The position numbers and the translations under genes are program-made. A stretch of 64,000 nt of DNA. It comes from Hermodice carunculata (lineage: Eukaryota; Annelida; Polychaeta; Eunicida; Amphinomidae). The DNA lies in the NCBI GenBank assembly GCA_964020975.1, contig OZ026619.1:81579832-81643831 (forward strand), given 5' to 3'. Position 1 is the stretch's first letter, and every line of letters begins with the position of its first letter. This document shows, in pieces, positions 37,031-46,829 of the stretch. The notes under the pieces are model-generated. The model did not search any database and had not been told where the DNA came from. It saw only the letters and a program-made list of their open reading frames with translations.

Positions 37031-37612
37031 CAAAACCCTGAGTTTTGTTCACAAAACTGTGGGTTTTGCTTTTCAAAACCCTGCAGTTTTGTAACAAAAC
37101 CATAGGTTTTATCACAAAACCCAGGGTTTTGTTACAAAACCTTAGGTTTTGCTCAGTTATTGAATTTTGATATCATTTTGGACAAAACCCTGGGTGTTGC
37201 TACAAAACTCTGGGTTTTGTGTACAAAATCGTGGGTTTCATGAACAAAACCCTGGGTTCCGTACCGAAACCGTGGGTTTTGTAGCAAAACTTTGGGTTTT
37301 GAGCACGAAACCTACAGTTTAAGCAAAACTCCGAGTTTTGATCACAAAACCCTCGGTTTTGTTATTTTTTGAACAAAACCCACAGTTTTGTTCCTAAAAC
37401 CATCGATTTAGCCAGAAAACCGCGTGGGTTTTGTAACACTTTGAACTAACAGAACAAAACCGTGGGTTTTGTGAGATTGCAGAACTCTGGGTTTTGTGAC
37501 ATCACGAATCCCAAGGTTTTGTAACACTTTGAACTAACAGAACAAAACCGTGGGTTTTGTGAGATCGCAAAACTCTGGGTTTTGTGACATCACAAATCCC
37601 AAGGTTTTGTAA
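37031..37612. repeat. Palindrome array, left arm
   Basis: About 24 units such as CAAAACCCAGGGTTTTG, CAAAACCGTGGGTTTTG and CAAAACTCTGGGTTTTG. The outer CAAAAC and GTTTTG are well kept while the middle five bases vary. The last part is a tandem duplication of an 88-bp block containing three units (starts at about 37433 and 37521). Confidence 0.9.
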
Positions 37613-38137
37613 CCAACCAATCATGACAGCTGTTACTTGGTGGGCCTTGCTAGGCTACTCAACCTAAAAATAGCGTCAAACTACAAGTGGCTCAGTTATT
37701 GTGATCAATAACATCATTATTGGTTACCACCTACGCACAAAGTCTTACTACCTCTTTGCAACACAATGAGAATATAAGTTATGTATTAGTTAAAGGACGA
37801 GAGGTTGTGCATCCAGTGTTCAAAATAATCCACACGCCGGCATGAAGAGCCGCATGGACTATTGATTGCACAGCCTGGAGTTCTTCAATTTGCGTAAAAC
37901 ATATAATCCTTTGCAAATATTTAATTTATCGCAGGATATATGATGGATCCCTGGAAATTTTTATCGCAGTAGCGTTTTCGGTCCCATTCTTCAACCATTA
38001 TTGTCTGACATATTCAACAGTTATTGGTTGCGGTCATCTTGGCTTTGACTGGCGTGACCTGGATGTGAAGGAGTAAACAAAGCCGTGTGGTCCGACCACC
38101 ATAGAAGAGGAGACAGAAATCTAGCTTTATCTCTTAC

Positions 38138-38212
38138 AAGCCAACGTGGCCACATGTTTTGGGTGTCGGACTGCCGGTCAAGGGGTGTCCAGATCGATCC
38201 CAACCAAATCTT
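38138..38212 (+). repeat. tRNA-derived sequence, probably a SINE head
   Basis: The segment 'ggtgtcggactgccggtcaa' and the downstream 'gatcgatccc' lie at about the spacing of a tRNA anticodon arm and T-arm (B box GWTCGATCCC). 'gtggcc' upstream sits where the A box region would be. The D-arm is degraded and there is no clean acceptor stem, so it is not a functional tRNA. It lies in the interior of the foldback-like element. Confidence 0.4.
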
Positions 38213-39087
38213 TTCATTTTTTTAATTAATAAATTTAATCGAGTAGAAATTTCGGACTTGGAAATTTCTCAATGTTGAAGTTTTTGGTTCTGGTAAAAGA
38301 ACAATACTGTGATGCCAGAAAATGTCTAACTTGCTTTAGGTTTGTTCAACTTGTGTTTATTTATCAATTGGTGGACGTGCCTGTACAGGGAACTATTCAA
38401 CAGTTAATGAAAAGGTGCCTGGCAATCTTGCGTGATTTGCAGTGCCCGTCAACAAAAAACTTGTTCACAACTCAGTACTGGGAATAGGTAGTTTGTATGG
38501 GGGTAGTGGCTGGCACAGGGACGTGCTGTTACAGACGGGGTTTTTACCCTTCCGGTTGCAGAGCTCCTGGGGAAGAGCTTTATAGTATCTTTCACCAGAG
38601 CTGACACAGAAATAGAGGCAAAATTCTGAATGGTGGGAATGCAGGTGGAGTTAAAGAATACCATGTAATGATTTAATTATCACACTGATGTGATGTGGCA
38701 GTCGTTTTGCAATCAACGGTCGCATAATTATTGCAGGCAGTGGCACAACGTACGGTGGATTTCAATGACGCAGTAGATCAGAGGCCTTATGCTGCTAAAA
38801 CTTCAGCCCGGTCGCACGGTCCCAGAAACTGAAAATCGGCCTTAATCTATTGAATTTCTTAAAAACACATATACGATATACATCTTACATGTTTTCTCTA
38901 GTAGTACCTAAAATATGAGCTCATGAAGTGCACACAGTGATAAAATACACGACATTTAAATCGCGAATCGAGATGAAAGCTTTCTGAGATCCGCCATCTT
39001 AACATGATATTCATTTACAGCAAGTTCAGCAAGCAAGCCGTGTTGTGAGTGGTTGGTGTATTCATATGACCAATTTTGCGGAAAAGT

Positions 39088-39600
39088 ACAAAACCGTGGG
39101 TTTTGTGATGTCATGAATCCCAGGGTTTTGCGAATTATTCAAAACCGTGGGATTTCTGATGTCAGAAAACCCTGGGTTTTGCAAATAATTGAACAAAACA
39201 ACTGCAAAACCCAGGGTTATCATGACAAGACTCAGGGTTTTGAAACAAAACCATGAGTTTTGTGAAAAGATGGGATAACAAAGCAAAACCCAGAGTTTTG
39301 TGTACAAATCCCTGGGTTTTGATACAAAACCTTGGCTTTTGCTAACAAAACCCAGGGTTTTGTGCACATTATTGAACAAAATTAAAAAAATTATGATATT
39401 TGTTTTGTTGCCCTGGGTAGTTTACAAAACCCTGGGATTTGCAAGCAGAACTCAGGGTTTCGTTACAAAACAGTTTTACAAACAATACCCTAGGTTTTGT
39501 TTAAAACTCTGGGTTTTTTTAGCAAAACCCACGGTTTTGGTACAAAACCTTGGGTTTTGTATTACAAAACCCTGGGTTTTGTACACAAATCCCAGGGTTT
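39088..39600. repeat. Palindrome array, right arm
   Basis: About 20 units of the same CAAAACC-NNN-GGTTTTG type, among them CAAAACCCTGGGTTTTG and CAAAACCCACGGTTTTG. The phrase 'attattgaacaaaa' also recurs between units, echoing the 24-bp end repeat. Confidence 0.9.
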
Positions 39601-39627
39601 GGGGAATTATTGAACAGTACAACTTCC

Positions 39628-40500
39628 ATATAAGTGCACCCAATGCGATTTTTCAAGCACACCGAGTTGTTGAATTGTGCTTAGATGGGATTGCATTTAT
39701 GCACAGTCATGTTACATTCTAACTCCGAGACACTTGTTGAATGTAGCATGCCTGTTGATGCAGCTACATGTACGTGTATTCCCCAGCTGAGTAAGTTCAT
39801 GTTAGGGTACATCTAGGCCTATGTCTCAGTGCCCATCTTTCCCTTATCTCATAATAATCGGTGAAAGTAGGTTTTAAACTTCATTAGGGCACTTAATGCG
39901 GACGTATCTTTTACATTTCCAGTATAACAACAAGTGGTAGTCAGGAAGTCAGGCTCGTGGTTAAATCTTTCACCTGTCAGAATGGTGGTAATTATTTCCT
40001 CTAGCGGTAGGGTGAAGCAAAAAGGCTTGTTGCACTGTGTGGTGCAAATGGTGCGGGCTGGGGTTGTGAGATTCCTTCGCCACAAGCCAAATGCTCGCAA
40101 ATGTATAATATTTTGTGACCAAACGGGTGATGTGAAATGCTATGTAACAAATGCCAATGACTTGCACATCAGGTAATAATTTTATTTTTGTGTGCGAAAT
40201 GCACAAGCGTTATGTTCACATCATCATGGGAGCCAGCAGCACAAATTTTTCTCATGCTGTGGCTTGCCTTGCATTGTGTGATTTTGCTGGTGGGCCACAA
40301 GGGCTACAAATGTGAGACCAGTACTGTAGTTCTGGTGCAGCAACGTTTTCAAGGTTGTGCTTAAAGCATGCTAAAACAGTAAAATAGGCATACAGTCATG
40401 GGAATTAACCCTTTGCCCATGCAATTAAGACTGACTCGGCAGCTTTGCTTTGCACGGGTTGGGCACTAAGTGCTCTCCTATATTGAGGGCATTTCAGTCA
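39628..40500. other. No gene recognised
   Basis: Intronic non-coding sequence. A frame at 39934-40176 has no splice support or recognisable protein. A 'aaccctttgcccatgcaatt...gcacgggttgggcac' phrase at 40405-40475 is a degraded MITE B relative. Confidence 0.4.
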
Positions 40501-41059
40501 TTCAGGGCTAGACTTGTGTATTCCCATTACTATTCATTGTAATTTACGGCTGATTAACTTGAAAACCACTCTTTGCAGAAATGGCAAAATTTGTGTGGTA
40601 AAATTGTACATAGCTGAAATGTTAACATAAATTTTATTGAAATAATTATACTGGGCAAAACCGGTAAGGAAAGACCTAATCTCCACCGCAAAAAGTCTGA
40701 CGGGTTAAATCGCCTCCGCGACTCATCAGAGACTGAGGTTAGTGGTTCCCAGTACATGCTTATAAATCAGGGTGTAACATACACATTGCTAACCATGCAC
40801 AATATTATACATCAAAATTTGTACGTTTGGAATGGCGATGTATAGTCGGGAATAACGTAATACAAAGTTGACCCTGCATTTTGCATTGTACTTAGGTAGA
40901 ATGACTTCACATGAACATGTCAGGTCAAGCATCCATATGATCTCTGGTCATAGAAAATTAGGAGGGGGGGATTTTATTGATGCAGCTTTAAAACTAGGCT
41001 TTTAATTTAAGGTTAATTTAACGTGGAATCCAATGGGAATACACATCTTTAGCCCTGAA
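40501..41059. mobile_element. MITE C, copy with inserted DNA
   Basis: Ends TTCAGGGCTAGACTTGTG and its inverse ...ATCTTTAGCCCTGAA; 'gtattcccatt' on the left matches 'aatgggaatac' on the right. The related 63442-63660 copy is 219 bp, so about 340 bp here are extra. Part of the extra DNA (40650-40755) is bounded by TACTGGG and CCCAGTA. Confidence 0.7.
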
Positions 41060-41321
41060 GAATTCTGTGTATTGCGTTGCATATTCAGCTGAATACACAG
41101 ATAATTGGTAATTGTGTCCTCTCCTATTGCTTAAAGGGCAATCAGATGCCACTGTCAGTGTCAATGAACTCAATAACAAGTGCAAGGATTTGATAATTGA
41201 TTATTGAAGGAATTTAGTGCAAATATGATGCACATTGAGCAAAGTTAGCTGTAAACAGTTCTACAAGGTGAGCACTGGGATTGTAGAATCCGCCAAACTG
41301 CCAGTACTTGTGTCATAATAC

Positions 41322-44300
41322 ATTATCTATCCACTACATTTGATACGATCTCTCTGAGATTGCATCCACTCCAAAACTCTATCCCATCAGAAAACATTCA
41401 GTTGTTTTATCCATTGTTTTGGCGGGTTAGTAGTTAGTGTACCAACCAGCAGGGTAGTTAAATCCCCTCCCCGGGGCTTCTGTAGTTGCTAGTCAGGCCT
41501 TCCTCCATTGGTATGATTCCCGCCTCTTCCTTGATTTTCAAGATGGGATCTCATGATAACTTTTGAGAAGAGGGATGCCAGGGACATACTATGCCAAGTT
41601 AGGCCAACAACAGCCACTGCTTGGAGTCCATTAGAGGGACCAGGTGCACTCAGGAGAACCCTTGGGATGTCTGCAAGTCCTGGCCCCTGGAATTTCTGGG
41701 ACATGGTTGCAAGGGTGGACTTCAGGGCTGAACAGAGAAAGAGGGCTTCATCTCTTGACTACACACCCAGTCAAGGGTTGTGGATGCTGTCCCAGTCTGC
41801 AGTATCGGTGTAGCACTATACTCCAGACTGATGGTTGCCATCACCACTTGGTTCCCGGTCACCAGTCCAGGCACCGCCACCGGTGCCAGCCAAGTCATCC
41901 ACACAGGCCCAGCAAGTACCGTCTCCATGCTGTACCAGTCTCTGTGTCACCATCTCATGCTACAGCTGCCAGCAGGACGCTTTCTATGAGACTATCAGGC
42001 ACCGTCACAACTCAGCTACCTGTTATCCGTTCCAATGGCACTGCTTACCGCTGCTTACTGCAGAGTGAGTGCAGTCACAGAAGACACAAGTCTTGATAGC
42101 AGTGCTAGATGTACAGCTTTCACAGAGCCAGCACTGTCCAGTTGTAGAGTGCAACATCATATATGACTAGGCCAGATTTGAACAGTCTGTGATATCTATA
42201 ACTCAGTACCAGGCGTGCAGGTTTCCACATCAGTAGCCCCTATGCCTGCCTTTGATCAGGCTGAAATCCAGGCCTTGGTGGCAGGGGCCTTGAAACAGTT
42301 ACCAGCAGAGTCATGATCACAGGCCTAAGGAGAGCAGGAAGAAATGGACCTGATCCAAGTGTTGCTGCTGTAGTTCACCATGTCACTCTGCATATGCCCT
42401 GCCTGTGCCCCATCAAAGCCAACTTACTACCTGTGTGGCACGTGAGGCACCGCCTGATGGGTAAGAAAGCTGACTGACTAGTCCTGTTTCTGTCTCTGTC
42501 ATGGAATCCTTCATGTCAATGGGCACAGTGCATTCTGTGTCACTGGTGTCCTCTTTGATGAACAGGTATGGCCTTTGTTATGAGAACGTCCATCAATGTG
42601 GGACACTTCACCACCAAGGGGCCAGGTACAGCATCCAGCACCTCTGTGAGACTTGAGTATGGCCACCATTGCAGGACCCTTCACCATCAAGGGGTTATTC
42701 CCCATCTTCAAGCTACTCAAGGTTCCTATCATCCACACTGGGCAAGTCCTTGTCCCGTCTTCATTTTCGCCTGACTGTTCCTGCACACCACCCCCATCAC
42801 AGACAATTACCCTTTACCGTTGCAAGAAGGATAATCAAGCTGACCAGAGGCAGGGAACTGGGGGAGCCTGGTTCCCCCCCCCCCTCCACTCCGACATTAT
42901 GAAACAGAGACACCAGTGACCACCAGCTGTTAATGACTCCCACCACAGATGAATGAGGCAAGAGCTACAGGATTAGACCCTCCCCTGATGCTGGCTTTAG
43001 CTCCCGATCTGGGGGTTGGGACATCGTCAACAGGGATATTGTCCTTTCTCTGCCAGGTCAAGAGATCTCCCGAGAGGCAAACTTGCATCAGCATTCTCAG
43101 TCGCAATCCTTCCAAGTCCATGCTGTCAGAGCATGTTGACTCAGAAGAAGAGTTTCAGTCCTGCATGCAGACCTGTTTCCCTCACACAGAGTCAGAGTGC
43201 TTTTTGCAGGAAGACCAGCAGCTCTCTCTGGCAACCACCCAAAACACAGTTGTAGGTGGGACCATGAAGAAGATGCTACTACATGTAAATGTGACCACCT
43301 GTCCCACATCAGGAAGAGGAAATGCGAAGACTCTGATGGAGAGGGCATGGAAGGAGTGCCCTGTGCGCCAGTGACAGCCCACTATATTGACTGGATTGAC
43401 GACCATTTCCTGTGTCAAAGCCTGTTTCAGGATCTGTTTCACAAACCTGCGGATCCACTCAGACCATTGTACCAGGGTCATGTATGTGGACAAATGGGGA
43501 ACCAGGTGCGCACTCCTGTTGCAGTTGGCTGAGACACTCCTGCTCTGGTGTGTGGACAGGGCCATAAGGCTCCATTGTTGGCACACAGCAGGAGTATCAG
43601 TGAAGGCTGGTCTGCTGTCACACAGACACCAGGCAATCAGCACAGAATGGTCACTTCATCCTCAGTGTCTATCGATCTGAGACCCTTAATGCACCCCTCA
43701 CATAGATATTTTTGCCATCAGAGACAGTTACAAACAACCAACCTTCATCTGGCCAATGCAGGACAAGCTAGCTTGGGCGGTTGACACCATCTTCATCAGC
43801 TGGGAAGACAAGTGGGCTTATGCATATGCTCATACCCCCCAGATCCTGTGAGTCCTGAGAAGATCAGGGCAGAGACAGTGGAAATAAGTTTGATGGCCCT
43901 GTGGTGGCCCAAGAGGCCGTGGGTGGTGGGGCCTGGAGATCAGCCTGTAGGAAGGTTCGATTCCCATTTTTCAATCTTTAAGGGAAAAAAGACTTCGGTT
44001 TTTGTTGGATTTATCAGGAACCTGTGCAAAGAGTATGTCTACCTGGGTCACTAAGGCAGTCAAATAGGCCTGCTTTCAAATATCATGGAGCTCCAACAGT
44101 TGCACCAAATCAGAGCTCTTGAGGGTAGGACCATCGTCTTCTCCTGGGATGCCCTAAGGCAGGTTGTGTTTGGCAACAGTCAGGGTAGGTCACAAAATGC
44201 TTTCTCCAACTTCTATTTTAAGGGACCTGTCATGTGTTGAGGGACATCTTGCTCATAAAGGCATTCCTGCACCCTAAATGTGAAAGCCACTGTCTATTTC

Positions 44301-44808
44301 AGGATTCCCTGGCTACCATTTCCTCGGGGGGTGGGGGGGTGGGGGTGGGTGGGGGTCATCGTGTCAATGTCACAGTTATGACACCCTCTTGGGGATCTGT
44401 TTTTTTTGAGTGGAGCATTTTGAGGTGCAATGCCACAGTCCCATAGTCTGAATAATCTCTTCCCTCCACTCTGTTGGCATATTTACCAGACGTACTGGGT
44501 AGGTAATTATAATATTGGGACACAAATCTGTGGAATTTATTATAATTTACATATATGTCAATAATACTTACATATCCAGTACACAAAGGCCCACCCAGCA
44601 GAACCCAGATCAGATCATTCTGAGGTTAGTTGTAATGAGAGACTGACGTGATTGGTCAATACCAGCTGTCTGGTACTGGGCACCAGGGTGACCCAGTAGA
44701 TGGCGCCACTTGGCCTCCATGCAGTCCAAACGGACATATACAGAGATATGTTTTGGAGTGGATGCAATCTCAGAGAGATCATACCAAATGTAGTGGATAG
44801 GTATAATC
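41322..44808 (+). mobile_element. DIRS-like retroelement fossil with inverted terminal repeats
   Basis: A broken copy of about 3.5 kb of a DIRS-like retroelement. Inverted terminal repeats of about 50 bp face each other at 41322-41378 and 44750-44808, as expected for the family, which uses inverted rather than direct terminal repeats. An RNase H-like region lies at about 43480-43680, followed by the DIRS-typical segment that precedes the end of the polyprotein (about 43690-43930). The upstream part resembles the gag-like portion of the copy at 56.0 kb. No reverse transcriptase or tyrosine recombinase region is recognisable in this copy, so it looks internally shortened and old, with many breaks. 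It lies in a malate synthase intron. Confidence 0.75.
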
Positions 44809-45040
44809 ATTAGTAACAAAATATGGAAATAAATTTCCCAGTTTTATGGGAAAGACATATGCTGAGTTAAAATCTGTTAAATTTCTGCACAAAATCAAAG
44901 AACTTTGGAAATTTGAATTGCCATTTATTACTTTTGCTAACTTTTTCGAAGTTTTGGTAGCATTTGGCTTTTTCAGCTACTGCTGGTGGTCAAATAATGT
45001 AGTAAGCTTAAAGAAGAAAGGCCAGTGTTACCAAGGAGTA

Positions 45041-45414
45041 CATAGTGGTCCCCCTTCAATTAGGCTGGCCCAAATGCAACTAAAAAGTGGCCACATTAGA
45101 TGGGTGGTCTCTCTTGAGAGAGGCAATATAATAAAAATACAGTAAAACCTCCAAATACCCTTGGGACCTGAAAAAAAGTGTTTGGTATAGTGAGGTGTTC
45201 GGTATAGGGAGGTTTGCTTAAATTGGAAGTGTATATTTGGGACCAGGAAATGGTGTTCAGTATAGAGAGGTGTTCAGTATGCAGAGGTGTTCAGTTAGAG
45301 AGGTTTTACGGTACCACTTTTGTGGCATGGAATAGTGGCCTTTGTAGAGAGGATGGCCTTTTGTGAGGGGAAGAGGGGGGGGGGGGGCTTGTTAAAGGGA
45401 TCTGTAAGACCACT
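45041..45414. mobile_element. CAGT-end MITE interrupted by another CAGT-end MITE
   Basis: Outer element: CATAGTGGTCCCCCTT... to ...AAGACCACTG, flanked by TA, same subfamily as 13494-13693. Its middle is split by the element at 45140-45311. A G-run lies near 45375-45387. Confidence 0.7.
45140..45311. mobile_element. Inner CAGT-end MITE (CAGTAAAACCTCC)
   Basis: 172 bp from CAGTAAAACCTCC to its inverse GGTTTTACGG, flanked by TA. It matches 13304-13481 in interior text ('ggtgttcggtatagggagg', 'cccttgggacc'). Confidence 0.8.
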
Positions 45415-46002
45415 GTATAACCATTCACATATCAGCAGGATCTGTGTAAGTGCAGCATATTAACCAGTGCCACCTTGCACCTTGCATGGTGCAGGTATTT
45501 TTACAGATTAATTGGCAAGAATTGAAGTTGCCAGTATTCACATCATGTACATGTAGCCTTAGGAGCTAAGTGGGTCAATCTGGTATCAAAACAATTTTGA
45601 CATCAAGATTAGCTACACAGAGAACTGACGTCGTCATCTATCTATGTGTAGTTTCTTACAAAGTCATAAAATTATCATTTATTTGTCTTTCAGACACATT
45701 GCATATTCTGTTGTTCTAGAAATTTTCATGCCTGGTTAATTTCATGCAAATGCCATTTTTATTTTACTAAATTGACAATTTACACGCATTTTGAGTCAAC
45801 ATTAAATTAAAATGGCAAGTGGAACTCATATGGGAAGCATACAGGCAGGACAGAGCAGAAACAATTGAACTTCCTTTGCGTGGCCTGTTATGCACTCCCA
45901 AAATCACAGGTCCACAACCAAGACAGTGTTGTCGTATGTTGACGATGTAATCATACAATATGTGCAATCACAGCGTGAGCAGCTGCCATTGTCTGCACAT
46001 GA
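45415..46002. other. No gene recognised
   Basis: Intronic non-coding sequence. Confidence 0.45.
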
Positions 46003-46244
46003 TTAACCCCTTCCCCCTGAAACCGGCCAAAATCGGCTGGTGGTCAAATGTCGTCTGCTTCAGTGTTTTCAACTAATTTCAACAGTTATGAAAAACAATT
46101 TGACTGAGAAATGTACATGAAACTTATCAAGATCACATGCCCCAGGTCAACAACTTTCCTTGGCATGGGTTGGGCACTTAGTACCCAACCCATGCCAAGG
46201 AAAGCTGTTGAATCAGTCTTATTTCAAGGGAGAAAGTGTTGAAT
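46003..46244 (+). mobile_element. MITE family B, copy 2, with a long hairpin
   Basis: Nearly the same as 20310-20552 along its whole length, including 'gtctgcttcagtgttttc' and the hairpin CCTTGGCATGGGT / ACCCATGCCAAGG. Copies differ at roughly one base in ten to fifteen by eye. Confidence 0.8.
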
Positions 46245-46562
46245 AGCATTGTGCATCTTTGATGTTTCTACGTTGCATCGATCACAGGCTCTGCGAGACA
46301 AACTGGATGACGAATAACACGCCATAAGCCACTTGTTTTAACCAGGTTCGTACACAGATTACTGCCTACCATTGGACTCTACATCCCTGATTTTCTGACT
46401 TAATTTTGCACATCAAACATCAGCATGAACAGCGCAAAATTAAGTCGAATGCAAAAATTTCTAGAACCACAGTACAATGATTTCTTCATTTTCAGTCACT
46501 TTGTTTTTATTGACATAATATATATGCTCAATATATACACTTACTGTATTTTGGTCTTACAG

Positions 46563-46673
46563 GTTAATGGAAAAGAAGTTCTGGGACCACTCTTTGACTT
46601 TGGCATCCTTATGTTTCACAATGGACGGGCTCTGTGTGAGTGTAACAGTGGACCATTCTTTTACCTGTCAAAG
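46563..46673 (+). CDS. Malate synthase, internal exon (LFDFGILMFHNG...GPFFYLSK)
   Basis: Exactly 37 codons, phase 0 at both ends, acceptor ttggtcttacag and donor gtatgt. It encodes VNGKEVLGPLFDFGILMFHN and then GRALCECNSGPFFYLSK. The family equivalent reads VDFGLYFYHN...GSGPFFYLPK (barrel strands leading into the active site). It is the second visible exon; the register continues directly into 54545-54604. Its sequence is intact, with no stop or shift, which argues against a pseudogene. Confidence 0.92.
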
Positions 46674-46829
46674 GTATGTTAATTGAGTTTTTGTATCGTC
46701 AAACACCCCAAACTTACTATTTCCTAAGTGTTAGCTGGAAGAAAAACATGTCTAGAGTCTTCTGCCCTGGGTGTGCTGTTTTGAGTTTTTGTGATTGTTG
46801 TCCAGTGATCTACATTTTTTTTCGACTTC

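Larger units (their letters stand above)
37006..39627. mobile_element. Foldback-like element with palindrome-array arms
   Basis: Bounded by a perfect 24-bp inverted repeat (37006-37029 and 39604-39627; starts GGAAGTTGTACTG). Just inside each end is an array of 17-bp imperfect palindromes of the form CAAAACC-NNN-GGTTTTG. I count about 24 units in the left arm (37031-37612) and about 20 in the right (39088-39600), spaced by 3-30 bases. The inner 1.46 kb shows no protein. Foldback-type DNA elements (FB, Galileo) have terminal inverted repeats built of short internal repeats, which is the closest known plan. I do not know this family. It sits in a malate synthase intron. Confidence 0.75.
33094..46562 (+). 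other. Malate synthase intron(s), 13.5 kb, with an unlocated exon
   Basis: The exon on the left ends in phase 1 and the one on the right starts in phase 0. About 35-40 residues of the family (including the RPRGW motif) fall between them. At least one exon, with total length leaving remainder 2 on division by 3, should therefore lie in this interval. I searched by eye for RPRGW and did not find it. The interval is filled with the elements listed separately. Confidence 0.7.

Noticed and set aside
37031-39600. Palindrome arrays considered as a CRISPR-like array or telomere-like repeat
   Set aside because: Spacers are short and irregular, the repeats are degenerate palindromes, and the DNA is eukaryotic; telomeric repeats would be head-to-tail and uniform.
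41553-43680. Many overlapping open frames of 60-150 codons on both strands
   Set aside because: They are overlapping frames in the GC-richer DIRS-like fossil, not separate genes.
43895-43945. WPKRPW-type text considered as the missing malate synthase RPRGW exon
   Set aside because: It belongs to the DIRS-like fossil, where such a segment is typical, and lacks splice borders in the needed phase.
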